From: Ichthyophonus hoferi
Taxonomy: Eukaryota; Opisthokonta; Ichthyosporea; Ichthyophonida; Ichthyophonidae
Length of the DNA stretch: 28,349 bases
Assembly (NCBI GenBank): GCA_002751075.1
Contig: NAOQ01000065.1
Location: forward strand, 5,556-33,904
Direction of reading: 5' to 3'
How positions within the stretch are numbered: the first letter of the stretch is position 1; each line of letters starts with the position of its first letter. The position numbers and the translations under genes were made by a program. This document shows positions 1 through 9,460 of the stretch, piece by piece. The notes under the pieces were generated by a model that was given only the letters and a program-made list of their open reading frames with translations, ran no database searches and was not told the DNA's origin.

Positions 1-430
1 TCTAATTGGTGCCCATTTGGTGACCCTAGCCTGACTATGGGAGTATAATAGATGACTGGTCAAGTCAATATATTATCTTTTTCATTATAATAATATTTCT
101 TTTATAAGCTTCCAATAGAACAGTTCATTTTCTTTCTACACCGTCCAGTGAACTAGTCGTTTGAAACTGATAGTATTGTGCTGGATTGTTGAGTTCCAAA
201 CAAATCTTACCTTTTTAGTTAAGAGAGCATTCTCACGTATTAAATGGTCTAAGTCAGCTGGATGAGTATCAATAACAAAGGTTATCTGAAGCGGCAAGTT
301 CGAAATTTATGGAATTTTCAGTAAATCTTTACAGTGTAAGCCAAATGGCTCTTCATGTGAAGAATATATATAAATATACTTGATAACAATTTATTATTAA
401 GCATATAAAAATAGTTAGGATTGTATATTT
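1..430. other. non-coding, nothing recognised
   Basis: AT-rich sequence without a convincing exon on either strand. No RNA gene or repeat was recognised before the tandem duplication that begins at 431. Confidence 0.5.
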
Positions 431-620
431 CGATTAAACCAAATGAGCAAGTGTGTTTGAGGGCATAAAAGAACATACCCATTATTCTGTTCCCAAAATA
501 CGTAAAAAAACTCTAACATGGCGCCCTTCGATTAAATTAAATAAGCAAGTGTGAGGGCTTTTAAAGGAAAATACCTATTATTGACCCTCAATATACGTAA
601 AATACTCCAATATGACGCCA
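431..620. repeat. 98-bp tandem duplication (two diverged copies)
   Basis: Copy 1 (431-528) and copy 2 (529-about 620) both start with CGATTAAA, share AAGCAAGTGTG and a GAGGGC block, then ATACC, TATTATT and ATACGTAAAA, and end near TGGCGCC or TGACGCC. By eye roughly three quarters of positions agree, with small length differences. The unit is not part of a visible longer array and matches no family I know. Confidence 0.7.
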
Positions 621-1600
621 TAAAATGAGACTAGTCGAAGTTTATTCTGCTTAATTATTGATCATTGTTTACTCGAAAATTGGTATCATGACTATGTTTT
701 TCCTCAACAAAAAATATACGATTGGATCCTGAAGGTCATAATTACAATGGAAATGCTATGGGAATAATAACCTTATTAACTTAACAATGGCCAAGATCTA
801 CAAATGAAGATGCGTGTATTGGATTTGATAAACACATCGTAAGTTCTTTTGTTAAGGCAATAATGATTTGTGAGTCATTGGATTGGCCCTACCGGTTTGA
901 AACATACTCACTCATTGTTCGATAACAGGATATTTACCTTATTTCAGTATAAAAGATATATCAGTACATCAAAAATAAAATTAATATTTTTAAAAAACTT
1001 AATTGTTATTAAATTAAATTATTACTCTTTCCCATTTATCCTTTATAAATACTAGATTATATGTAGAGTGGGTAGGTAACGATTAGGTAATTGATACAGT
1101 CTATTATGAGGCAACTCAAACAAATCAATTGGGCTTTAGTTAGGGTTTCCTATTGGTTGATAAAAACGTTAAGATTGATATAATGGAAAACATCACAACT
1201 TCCCACAAATAAAAAAGAAATTTACTATTATTTTTTACAATTTATTTAAAATAATAATAATAATGAAATTACTGAGTATCGAATAAAACTAATATGAACA
1301 TCATATCTTTTAATATATTAAAAATTCCTAAATGAGGGCATAATGCATTTTCCGATTGGCACAAATAGGCATCAGTGTTATTTTCGCCTTTGTATTGGTG
1401 TTTGATCATAGATGTCCAAAACCGGAAATATCTAACCTGAAAATATAACTAAACCTTATCATGTTACATACATTGTATGTGTTTGGGGTTCTTTTTTTAT
1501 TCTCTTTTGTTTTGCTATTTTTATTTCTTTAAATGGATTTTGCTTAGAATAGGACGCTAATATTCAATAAATGCCAACATTTTGATTTTTTATTCCTAGG
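621..1600. other. non-coding, nothing recognised
   Basis: AT-rich sequence. The one open frame of note (870-1055, 61 codons) is rich in Ile, Leu, Lys and Tyr, as expected by chance at this base composition. I see no splice-flanked exon here. Confidence 0.5.
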
Positions 1601-1619
1601 CCTATGAATATTTTCCATT

Positions 1620-2186
1620 ATGGTTCGGTGGTCGACACGCGTACAGTGTTTACGGCGTGAGTCTCTCAATGAGGCACGAAGGTGTAACTATTCATATGGG
1701 GCTCTAGAGTGTGTCCAAAAAAATAGTTTGTTTGTATGCGTCGATGGAAAGTTTATAGTTGCTACTTTTCCTGTAAAAGGGACGCCGTCAAGGGGTAGTG
1801 AAACAGGTGATTTTTCTGCACAGAAACTTAGGTTACAAGAAAAAGCAAACAAACCAAGTCTGAAAGACACACCAACACACCTCCAAACGAAGATAGACTA
1901 CGAGGTGTTACAGCCATTGCCCAAAGATATCCAGTGTTTGCGACGTCAGCAGTTGATGTGGCAACATTTGGCTATTTTACTGTGGACCTGTTTTAAATCC
2001 TTATTTGATTCTATGCTTTTATGGGTTTGGGATATTGATAAGTCTACTGCACCCTCTTCGATACCCCCACCGCTGATCAATGCTCCTAATCGGCGGCATT
2101 CCCATGTTAGGAGCTATCACAGTTTTTACCCGATTGTAGTAGCAAGCTACATTACTGTTTTGGTTATTCGAGAATGTACTGCATGA
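1620..2186 (+). CDS. unidentified 188-codon open frame with two hydrophobic stretches
   Basis: I do not recognise this protein. It is long for such AT-rich DNA and its base composition is richer in G+C than its flanks, which favours a coding past. The first half is polar with scattered Cys (residues about 9 to 60) and has two QCLRR motifs, near residues 9 and 104. Hydrophobic stretches lie at about 113-137 (rich in Leu, Trp and Phe) and 169-185, separated by a Pro/Ser/Arg loop, so a small membrane protein is possible. An in-frame TGA lies just upstream of the ATG, and a possible splice acceptor (TTCCTAG) ends at about 1600. It may be a real exon, a decayed gene or chance. Confidence 0.3.
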   Translation: MVRWSTRVQCLRRESLNEARRCNYSYGALECVQKNSLFVCVDGKFIVATFPVKGTPSRGSETGDFSAQKLRLQEKANKPSLKDTPTHLQTKIDYEVLQPLPKDIQCLRRQQLMWQHLAILLWTCFKSLFDSMLLWVWDIDKSTAPSSIPPPLINAPNRRHSHVRSYHSFYPIVVASYITVLVIRECTA

Positions 2187-2330
2187 TGTATAGTGTACTG
2201 TACTATTTAACCATTTATAATTACTCACACACAGTCTAGGAAATTCTTTTTTTTCTATACCGTGTTTGTGAGACGGCTCTCTTTTGAATGTGTTATAAAA
2301 GCGAACGTATGTTTATAATATAATAATATT

Positions 2331-2999
2331 GTGACTCTTCAAAGGCCTTTTGTTATTGCTTGTTGCCCAAGAGGCCAGTTTAAAAGAACAAATAAATACA
2401 TCATTCAACTATTTGCTATATTTTTTTACTCTTCGAGTGAAATTTTCTTCAGCTGTTTGGTTCACTTTGAAAGTGATATTGCATATATAAACCATGAAGC
2501 CATTAACTATTGCTCTTGTGGGCATATATTACTGCCAACTGGGCAAAAGACATTGCTTTCTTAATAGACAAAGGGCATGTAAAGCTTTTTACGCTGTTTT
2601 ACCGACTTCCTTTTATACATTGCTTCTCTAAAGCTTTAACTTGGTCGCAATTGAGCTATTTACTCTTCTTCACTATGACGCTACAGCTGTTTTATACTCG
2701 TTCTATATTACCTACCCACATACCCATGTTTTTTTTTCATGGTTTTAGGGTTTAACTGTGGGTTGTATTTAGTTTCAGTGCCCAAAGGTCAGGAAGATAT
2801 AGTGTGGTTTTACACTTGAAACATATTTTATCAGTTGTGAGGGCTAAGTATTCAAATGTAAACAATTTTGAGTGTGTATATATTGGCACTTACTGTGTTT
2901 GCTTTTGACTTAGCTGTTGGTATAGTCCTGCTATTCTTTAAGTTATTTGTCAATCCAATTGTAGAAAAATCCAAGTTTAAGCGTGAATCACGGATGTAA
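2331..2999 (+). other. run of hydrophobic open stretches, unidentified
   Basis: Three plus-strand open stretches follow the 188-codon frame: 2331-2564 (77 codons), 2510-2755 (81 codons, with LFTLFYRL and LLFFTMTLQLF) and 2862-2999. The last has no start codon. It reads as one long hydrophobic segment (VYILALTVFAF, then VGIVLLFFKLFV) followed by a basic tail ending KFKRESRM and a stop, which is the layout of a membrane-protein C terminus. The stretches lie in different frames and I see no good splice sites joining them. They could be exons, remains of a membrane-protein gene or an eroded mobile element. No family is assigned. Confidence 0.25.
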
Positions 3000-3446
3000 A
3001 TAATACGTATGCTTATACACATGTGCTACATTAGCATAGCAGAGGATGGCTAGTTTCTCAATATTTTTATTCACAGTAGGTAAAAATTGCTTACAAATTC
3101 ATATTAATTTACATAAATATTCAATAATAATATATGTCCAAAAAATGTAGTTTATATTAAACTATGCTTTATTACTCAAGTCTTACCTCTTACTAGATTA
3201 GACCAATGAGATTTTATATTATGTCAATAATATATACCTATTATTTGCAACATGTTTTATTAACTGCATCCTACCACACAATGGTACAAGAATAAATAAA
3301 TAGTTATTTTCACTCCAAAGTCATATCAGTGCATGAACTTGATTTGTTTCAAGCCCATATATTGCAATTAGTCTTCATGTGAATTGCCTATGGGTTTTGA
3401 CTACAAGTAAATCTTAAATAGATCAATTTGCATCGATATTTTGTAT
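3000..3446. other. non-coding, nothing recognised
   Basis: AT-rich spacer between the plus-strand hydrophobic stretches and the lowest minus-strand exon candidate. No convincing frame, repeat or RNA gene was seen. Confidence 0.45.
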
Positions 3447-4762
3447 CTACGGGTTCGGATTAGTGGTGGTGGGTGATTTTTTTTTTTTAATTATTTCAAC
3501 ATAAATGAAATGTACAGCTAAAGACAGGCAATGAGGACTTCGAAGATATTTAACAGAATATATATAGAGTTAGCAATGTATTTTAAAATAAAATAGGTTC
3601 TTATTGTTACAGTTGAAATTCTTTGTGACCAAGTAAGGAGTGTTCTAAACTCAGTCTTAAAATATATTCAATGCGGAGTTGTATTGTTTTAAGGGCAAGA
3701 TTATCCAATGTACATCTATATGAAGTCGTAAGATAGTTTAAGTTTGAGAGTTAGTCAACTATGGATAAACAAATCAAATACTAATAAATAAAAACTCATA
3801 TAGGTACTCACATCGGCCAGGCCTCGGAGTAATCATCCAAGATACTAATTTGACATTGGATTCCACAACATTAATATTAGGTTTGGCTGCAAGGGCACAG
3901 AGTAAGTGAGAGGTCGTAAATAATTGTATGTGTGTTGGTGCTCAAAAACCTAAAACTCCAATCCTCAATGGCAAAACTTGATCACAGCAACTCTTCTTCA
4001 CTTACTATTACATATTATATAAGCATTAACAACATTAAACCTACATGGTTCTTAGTTCAGTGAGCTATTGTAAAAACAACATCTTGCCGAGGCCCAGTAT
4101 AATAAAGTTCTTTACTTTTATGAATTATAACACTTTAGCATATAATCAGTTTATCATGCATAATTAGCTTTTATATGTGAAATTTGCAGGTATGATAGCT
4201 AATCAATAATTACAAAAACTTTAGATAGCCTCAGAACAAAAACTCCCATAAGGTTTGTTGCTAGAAACCTTTCCAGGCTGATAAAGCTTGTGCTGTAGAC
4301 CCTACAGACTACCTATAAATAAAAATGTCAACTTCTGTTCGTGTTGGAATTATTGCTTCATCCATTTTTAGATAGCAGATGATGATTAAAAACAGAGTAT
4401 CAATATATATATATATAAGAACCCTATTCATTCCAATTGCAGAATTATATGGGTGAATCCGGTGGCAGATATAAATGTTTTATACCCACAAAATTTAGTG
4501 TACTCTATACAAACTAATTAGCAGTCTAGAAATTACTTAACTATGACTAACTACTTCTATCTATGTTTTATATTTAGCTATATTTGATTTCCACTCCAAA
4601 CCCCGTATCCCTAGAAAAGCATGGTATTCTAACTTAATCAAATATGTGAATATGTAACATACCATCTACCTCCTCAAAGGGGCCAACCGGTAACAGCTTA
4701 TCAAACAGTTCAGGCTTATTCTGTTTGAATTGGATATACGAAACTGCAAATTCTTTGGTGGC
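3447..4762 (-). CDS. candidate three-exon 3' part of an unidentified gene
   Basis: Three segments look like exons when read on the minus strand. The first, 4762-4663 (100 bases), reads ATKEFAVSYIQFKQNKPELF and onwards to FEEVD, then a GTATGT donor; its acceptor (TTGGAG) is weak. The second, 3886-3812 (75 bases), has a strong acceptor (TGTGCCCTTGCAG) and a GTGAGT donor, and reads KPNINVVESNVKLVSWMITP then RPGR. The third, 3517-3447, has a strong acceptor (TTGCCTGTCTTTAG), runs through a lysine stretch and ends NPNP-stop. Phases fit: the first leaves one base, the second takes two and leaves one, the third takes two. G+C of the first two is near 45 percent, well above the surroundings. I do not recognise the protein, and the third exon overlaps a poly-T run, so it is the least certain. 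Upstream exons are unclear. Confidence 0.33.
4402..4416. repeat. (AT)n microsatellite
   Basis: Pure AT dinucleotide run inside a possible minus-strand intron. Confidence 0.8.
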
Positions 4763-5250
4763 CTCCAATGTACAGTAGTTGAAATATCAAATTTCCATAT
4801 GCTTGATTCTTGCTGTAAGTCCTATAATTTTGGTCATAAGGACGGCCAAAATACTGTCTACAAACCTCTTGATTAGTTTGAGGAATTGAATCGCCAAGTT
4901 CCCCAATTAAGGTTATGATCCAAGTGCATCTTCTTGCTGCTTATATTACCCCAAATTTAACCTGTGCTAATAATAAAGTTATATAATCTACTTATGAATG
5001 GTTTAGATGCCTTGCCTCTACCCCAAAAAGAATTGGTATGGAGGGTTAGGCTTGGTACCTATTTGGGATACTTAAATGCAAGAGTAAGGTGGGTCTGCAT
5101 ATATCAAAAACATTCTTGACCATCAGCTAAGGCCTTGACTTTGCAGTAGATGTGCAAGGTCCCATATATGATATAGTAAAAATAAGTTCTGTACTTATGC
5201 CTCAAACAGCTAATAAAGGCCTACTAATTTGTTTTTATATATATATATAC

Positions 5251-5350
5251 TTTCATTTTTTGTCTTATTATCAGAAAACTGCTCCACTACTATAGAAATA
5301 TTTACTGCCTTACTGTCCCCATCTTCAAATGCCTCCAGTAAAGATTGGGC
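5251..5350 (-). CDS. isolated exon-like segment, unidentified
   Basis: Read on the minus strand from an acceptor (GACATAG) to a GTATAT donor, this gives 33 codons plus one base, including AQSLLEAFEDGDSKAV and VVEQFSDNKTKNE. The composition is acidic and soluble, with higher G+C than its flanks. The plus strand also has an acceptor-like and a donor-like site around 5274-5381, so orientation is not certain. The LLxAFxxGD pattern recalls the C-terminal part of SNAP adaptor proteins, but it is too short to rely on. It leaves phase 1, which does not fit the phase-0 entry of the exon at 4762, so it may belong to another transcript or need an exon I cannot see. Confidence 0.25.
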
Positions 5351-5864
5351 CTATGTCTGTAGTGATATAACTATTGACCCAGGTTTGTTTATAATATTTG
5401 AAACCTATAACTGATGTTGGGTGGCTCAAGTTTTTTATTTTGAATTTTGCTCCAAATGCCATAAATGGAATTTTAAAACTATCATGTTATCAGATGCACA
5501 GACTAAAAAATTATCTACACAACCCGTGACATGGCAGAGATAACCACCTCTTTAATAAAGGTTATGCAAGCCATTTTAACATTGATGTATACATGAAGAT
5601 GAAGGTGTTAAGCGTAAAATACAAGGTCTGTAACTGTTTGAACCTTTGATTGTTTTTATGCAATTTATATATCTGTTTTGGGCTTTTCTGACTCAAAATT
5701 CCTCTAGTGGTAATATACACACTCCTTTAAGGTTACATTTAACTAAGCTGTGATTGTATCAATTTGATGTACAATATATCAATGGCAGTAAAAATATAAA
5801 GAATATCTATAATGGAGTTGAACCAGATAACAGGTATTTTACTTACGTTAAATGAGACAAAGTG

Positions 5865-6129
5865 TTATGTCAATCCTTGGGCAGCAAGTCTAATCTTGAT
5901 ATTGGCAATACCATCTTCCACATACTTTTTAGAGTAATAACCTAAAGATTTCCAAAAGTTCGAGACCTACCTTCGGAATATAGAAAAAGTTCCCACATCC
6001 TATCTTAATAAAAACAATTCACTTTATTTATACATTTTTCCTTCCATCGTCTTGTATCTCGTCTTGTATGGAATTGCTTGTAAATGCTTGGAATTCTTTG
6101 GCAACATTCTCCTCGCTCTCAAAAGGTGC
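5865..6129 (-). CDS. candidate last two exons of an unidentified gene
   Basis: Read on the minus strand. Exon 6129-6034 follows an acceptor (TTCAATAG) and reads APFESEENVAKEFQAFTSNS then IQDEIQDDGRKN up to a GTATAA donor. Exon 5966-5865 follows an acceptor (TATTCCGAAGGTAG) and reads VSNFWKSLGYYSKKYVEDGI then ANIKIRLAAQGLT and a TAA stop. Both are phase 0 and the intron would be only 67 bases. Without that splice the first exon simply ends at a TAA at 6028-6030, beside an AATAAA (6023-6028 on the plus strand as TTTATT). The charged composition and raised G+C argue for real coding sequence. No family is recognised and no upstream exon was found. Confidence 0.3.
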
Positions 6130-6337
6130 CTATTGAATGTTTGTGAAGTACATCACATACTATCACATACTAGAGTATTTCTTGTAGTATATTTGAATCA
6201 TAACTAGTATGTGCTCTATTCATCCCTCATACATAGTTAAAACAGGAATGTTTAATTACTTTGGGTATTTTAATATAGTTATGATCATTTAATATTATTA
6301 GCAATTATCATTCTACATGCATTTTGGAAAAAATACT
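6130..6337. other. non-coding spacer
   Basis: Short AT-rich spacer before the first family A repeat. Nothing recognised. Confidence 0.4.
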
Positions 6338-6500
6338 TAGTGCCATCTATTGGTGTTAAATGGCAATCCAAGATGATCATTCAAAATTGAACCAGCCAAT
6401 GGCAGAGGCCCTGCAACTGTAACGTAGGCCATTCCGTAAGCCATTTCAAATCTTGTATTGGGGTCCAGGTAACACAATGGCAAAGATCCTTTTTCAAAAT
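6338..6500 (+). repeat. dispersed repeat family A, copy 1
   Basis: Starts near TAGTGCCATCTATTGGTG, then shares ATTGAACCAGCCAAT, GCAGAGGCCCTGC, GCCATTTCAAAT and GGGGTCCAGGTAACACA with copies at 8139-8322 (plus) and 8797-9025 (minus). It lacks the 3' part found in those two. No coding capacity is seen. It is not an obvious tRNA-derived SINE (no clear A and B boxes) and no terminal inverted repeats are visible, so the class is open. Confidence 0.75.
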
Positions 6501-6938
6501 ATCAGCAATATAGTTTAATGTAATTAGTAGCAAGTGCTTAGTTGAATATTAACATTCATTTTATATGTCCAAATTGGTTTCAGTATGTTGCATTTTATTT
6601 AGCTGCATACCTTTAAATTATTCAAGTCATTTGAAGTTGAGTATCACTATAGTTAGACCAATGATCACCTTGTTTAAGACCAGAAAGTTAATGATTACTT
6701 GAAAGTAAATTATCGTGACATATGCATAAATAAATAATTAAAATCATGTTACATTAGTAAAATAACTTTTATTATTAAGCATTAATCATCAGAAATGCTC
6801 TATATAAAATATCATCAGGGTTAAACAAATACTCTAGAAACCAAAAGAACTTTCTTGAAAAATAACTTATGCTTGGATAGTATATTATGAATCGAAACGA
6901 TTATGCGCAAAGTAATCATTTGATTGGAACAGCACAAA
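6501..6938. other. non-coding, nothing recognised
   Basis: AT-rich spacer between two repeat copies. No supported frame on either strand. Confidence 0.4.
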
Positions 6939-7300
6939 ATTAATCTTCAGTAATTTTTCGATTAATAATTGTTACAAAATCGTTAATTCTGATGAACACA
7001 TGGTTCAAATTGATTTTGTCGATACACATAGCATAGTGCAAGCACTTACATTAGTGAATCGGCTAATGAGGTATTCAGATAAGGAAACAGTAGTATAATC
7101 TTACATGAATTGTATTAGCAAATAACAATATTTATGATTGGTTCCATTTAGATTATCGAATACAGCGATACCGGTGCTAATTAAAAAAAATAACACCCGC
7201 GGTAAAACAAATATAAAAGAAAGCAAAAATAATAATAACGCCCATCGCTCACACATACGCGGCCTCTGGCATACCCGGGTATATGCGGCAACCCCGCATG
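6939..7300 (+). repeat. dispersed repeat family B, copy 1
   Basis: Long match to the reverse complement of 21500-21905. Shared blocks include AAATCGTTAATTC or AGATCGTTAATTC, ATGAACACA, TTACATTAGTGAAT or TTACAATAGTGAAT, GCTAATGAG, AATATTTATGATTG, CCATTTA, GCGGTAAAAC and CGCTCACACATACGCGG. By eye about three quarters of positions agree over some 350 bases. The 3' part is unusually G+C-rich for this locus and contains the perfect 12-bp palindrome ATACCCGGGTAT at 7271-7282. The 70-codon frame at 7138-7350 lies mostly in the repeat and is not treated as a gene. Confidence 0.75.
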
Positions 7301-7707
7301 CTGGTGTATATGTACACTACCGTTGTAGGCAAGTACAAATACGTTCATGACACACAAAACTTTGCATTCATTTAATATTTGTTAAACAATATCATAGTAC
7401 ATATATATAGTTTTATTATGTAACACTTGATTAGCAACCCCGAATCCTGTAGATAAGTTGTTGAAAATACTACAGATTGCTATAACAATGCTATTCAAAT
7501 AGAGGAACATATTGTATAGCAGATTGCTTTTCTGCCAAAACAATCATGGTTATAACTAGAGCTTTCAAACTGATTCTGGAGCAGTAGTTAGTTTTAAAAT
7601 AAGTATTAACATAGTTTACGCTTATAGTTTATTATGTGTAATAAATACTACATAAACTTGCCACCAAGAAGCTTTAGGGGTGTGTGAAGAGGAAATAAAT
7701 CACTTCT
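7301..7707. other. non-coding spacer
   Basis: Tail of family B copy 1, then AT-rich sequence leading to the ATG at 7708. Nothing else recognised. Confidence 0.4.
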
Positions 7708-8178
7708 ATGACTACTAAGGATGGAAAGAACATGGGACTGAAGGAGAAGAAGGTAAGAGTACACGAGCCTCTAGATTCAATTGACACTTACGAAGAGGTC
7801 TCTCAAAATACGAATAGCCTGCCTGACACTTATGATACTTCAGATGTGCAAGGGCCTGAGAAAATAAACGTTCGCTCTGCAATGGACGCACAAGGTCTGC
7901 TCTTGGATTCGAAATTAGATTCTAACTTGGCCATTTCCAATTGCAATAATTATATTTGTCCATAGTCATTATCAACTAAAACTCATAATTCTTATAGATC
8001 TTTACCACCTCACCCGCCAGCTATCAGACGCCAGAAACCAAAGCCTACAATGAAGCCAAAGTTAGAGCCTAAAGCAATGTCAAAGCCAATGCTAAAGCCA
8101 ATGCCAGAGCTAGAGCCAGAGCTAAGCAGGAACATCACAATTGAACCAGCCAATAGCAGAGGCCCTGCGACTATATAA
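7708..8178 (+). CDS. possible small Lys/Pro-rich gene, structure uncertain
   Basis: From the ATG at 7708 a frame of 85 codons runs to TAG (7963-7965): a basic start (MTTKDGKNMGLKEKK) then an acidic Ser/Thr/Asp-rich stretch. The same frame is open again from 7966 to the TAA ending at 8178, reading through KPKPTMKPKLEPK-type repeats (8039-8127). A good donor (AAGAAG then GTAAGAGT at 7753) and acceptor-like AGs (CCATAG ending 7965, CTTATAG ending about 7999) offer a splice that removes the stop region. Joining 7752 to 7966 keeps the frame. The last 13 or so residues come from a family A repeat copy. The function is unknown. It could be a young gene, a decayed one or chance. Confidence 0.3.
8039..8127. 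repeat. degenerate hexamer tandem repeat (AAGCCA/GAGCCT type)
   Basis: Around fourteen imperfect 6-base units such as AAGCCA, ATGCCA, GAGCCT and GAGCTA. In the frame of the 7708 ORF they encode Lys/Glu-Pro-X-Leu/Met repeats. Confidence 0.75.
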
Positions 8179-8322
8179 TAAGCTGTTTCAAATTATATAT
8201 TTTCGGGTCCAGATAACACATTGCTTAGACATCTTGCCTAAGAAAAGTCCTTCTAACTTGTTTGACAATATTAAAAAATATGTCTTAGCATATCTGTACT
8301 CCGGGTATGCAAAGGGACGCGT
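8139..8322 (+). repeat. dispersed repeat family A, copy 2
   Basis: Begins abruptly at ATTGAACCAGCCAAT directly after the hexamer repeat and lacks the GCCATCTATTGG 5' end of copy 1. It runs through GGGTCCAGATAACACA, CATCTTGCCTAAGA, TGACAATATTAAAAAATATG and GTATGCAAAGG. It pairs in inverted orientation with copy 3, about 475 bases away. Confidence 0.8.
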
Positions 8323-8796
8323 GAAAATTCTCCTAATTCGGTACTATCTCTCCTTCTAAACGAATATGGGTCGCAAGAACACTCCCGTCACTACTTATTA
8401 TTCCCAGCATTATGCAAATATATTCTTTTAATATTTAAAGTCTATTTATTTATGATCACATAAGCTATATTATAAATTGGTTCACACGAAGTGTCGATGT
8501 CATCTTTTTATATAGTTTGGGTAGGGGTAGCATCTAACAGACCTATCAGGCATGCTAAATGCCTAATATGAAGCTCCTCACTGTTATTTAATGTGAATAG
8601 TATTGTATTTTGGTAGTAAAATTCTTCATTTTAAGGTAATTTTTAAAACCAACTTGATTCTCGATTTATTTTAGACTGTTGAACTATTCAGGCTTTCTCT
8701 ACTACCATTGGGCATAATAAGTAAGTAGAGACAGGTGTGTTCATGCTACCTATATTTGTTTAGAAGGGGTGATAATACCAAATTAAGGGTGGTTTA
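8323..8796. other. spacer between inverted family A copies
   Basis: AT-rich sequence with no recognised gene. It would form the loop if the two flanking repeat copies paired in a transcript. Confidence 0.45.
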
Positions 8797-9025
8797 GACG
8801 TATTCCTTTGCATACGCGGACTAAAGATATGCCAATATTTATTTTTTATTTTTAAACAAGTCAGCAGGACTTGTCTTAGGCAGGATGCCTGAGCAATGTG
8901 TTATCTGAACCCCAAAATGTGATCTGAAATGGCTTGTTATTTAGCCTCCGGGCCTTTGCCATTGGCTAGTTCAATTTTGAACGATTATTTTTATTTTGGA
9001 TCGTTATTTAACACTATGGATTGTA
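8797..9025 (-). repeat. dispersed repeat family A, copy 3 (longest)
   Basis: On the minus strand it carries both the 5' part of copy 1 (TAGTGTTAAATAACGATCC, then TTCAAAATTGAACTAGCC) and the 3' part of copy 2 (ACATTGCTCAGGCATCC, TGCCTAAGACAAGTCC, GCATATCTTTAGTCC, GTATGCAAAGG). It therefore best represents the whole unit, about 230 bases. No coding capacity is seen. Confidence 0.8.
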
Positions 9026-9460
9026 CTAACTATTTTTTCAGAATAGATAAGTAATAATAAGTGCTGATAATATTAAATGATTATAACTATATATAAAATT
9101 ACTTTAAATAATTCAACATTCTTGTTTTAACAGTAAATATAATATTTAACATAAGGTTGAAGAGTAATAATTTTAGATTAAAGGATTAAGATATTGTTCT
9201 TGTTGATCATTGGACTGCATGTTGGGAGGAATGTCACAAAGGCTAAATAAATATCCAATAAAATGGAAGATAGTTAATTAATCGATATTAGTTAAACGAT
9301 ATTTTTGTAACTCTCATTAGATAGATCCATTAGCAATCTCACCTGTGCACGTGCAACTTGCAAACATACAAGCCTTGATATTAAAGGGCTTTGTAACATA
9401 TTGTTATATAAATATATTCCTAAAGTTGCTTCTATTTACTGTTAATATTGTCATTTTGCC
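9026..9460 (+). promoter_or_regulatory. 5' flank of REXO4 with possible TATA element
   Basis: A TATATAAATA at 9406-9415 lies about 50 bases before the start codon, too close unless the 5' UTR is very short. In DNA this AT-rich such a match is weak evidence. The rest of the stretch shows nothing recognisable. Confidence 0.2.

Noticed and set aside
5274-5381. Plus-strand exon between an acceptor-like TTATTATCAG and a GTTTGT donor
   Set aside because: The minus-strand reading of the same bases is more protein-like (acidic, soluble); the plus donor is weak.
5521-5640. Plus-strand stretch reading RDNHLFNKGYASHFN, first thought piggyBac-like
   Set aside because: The resemblance is to a few residues only; no catalytic Asp context, no long frame and no terminal repeats.
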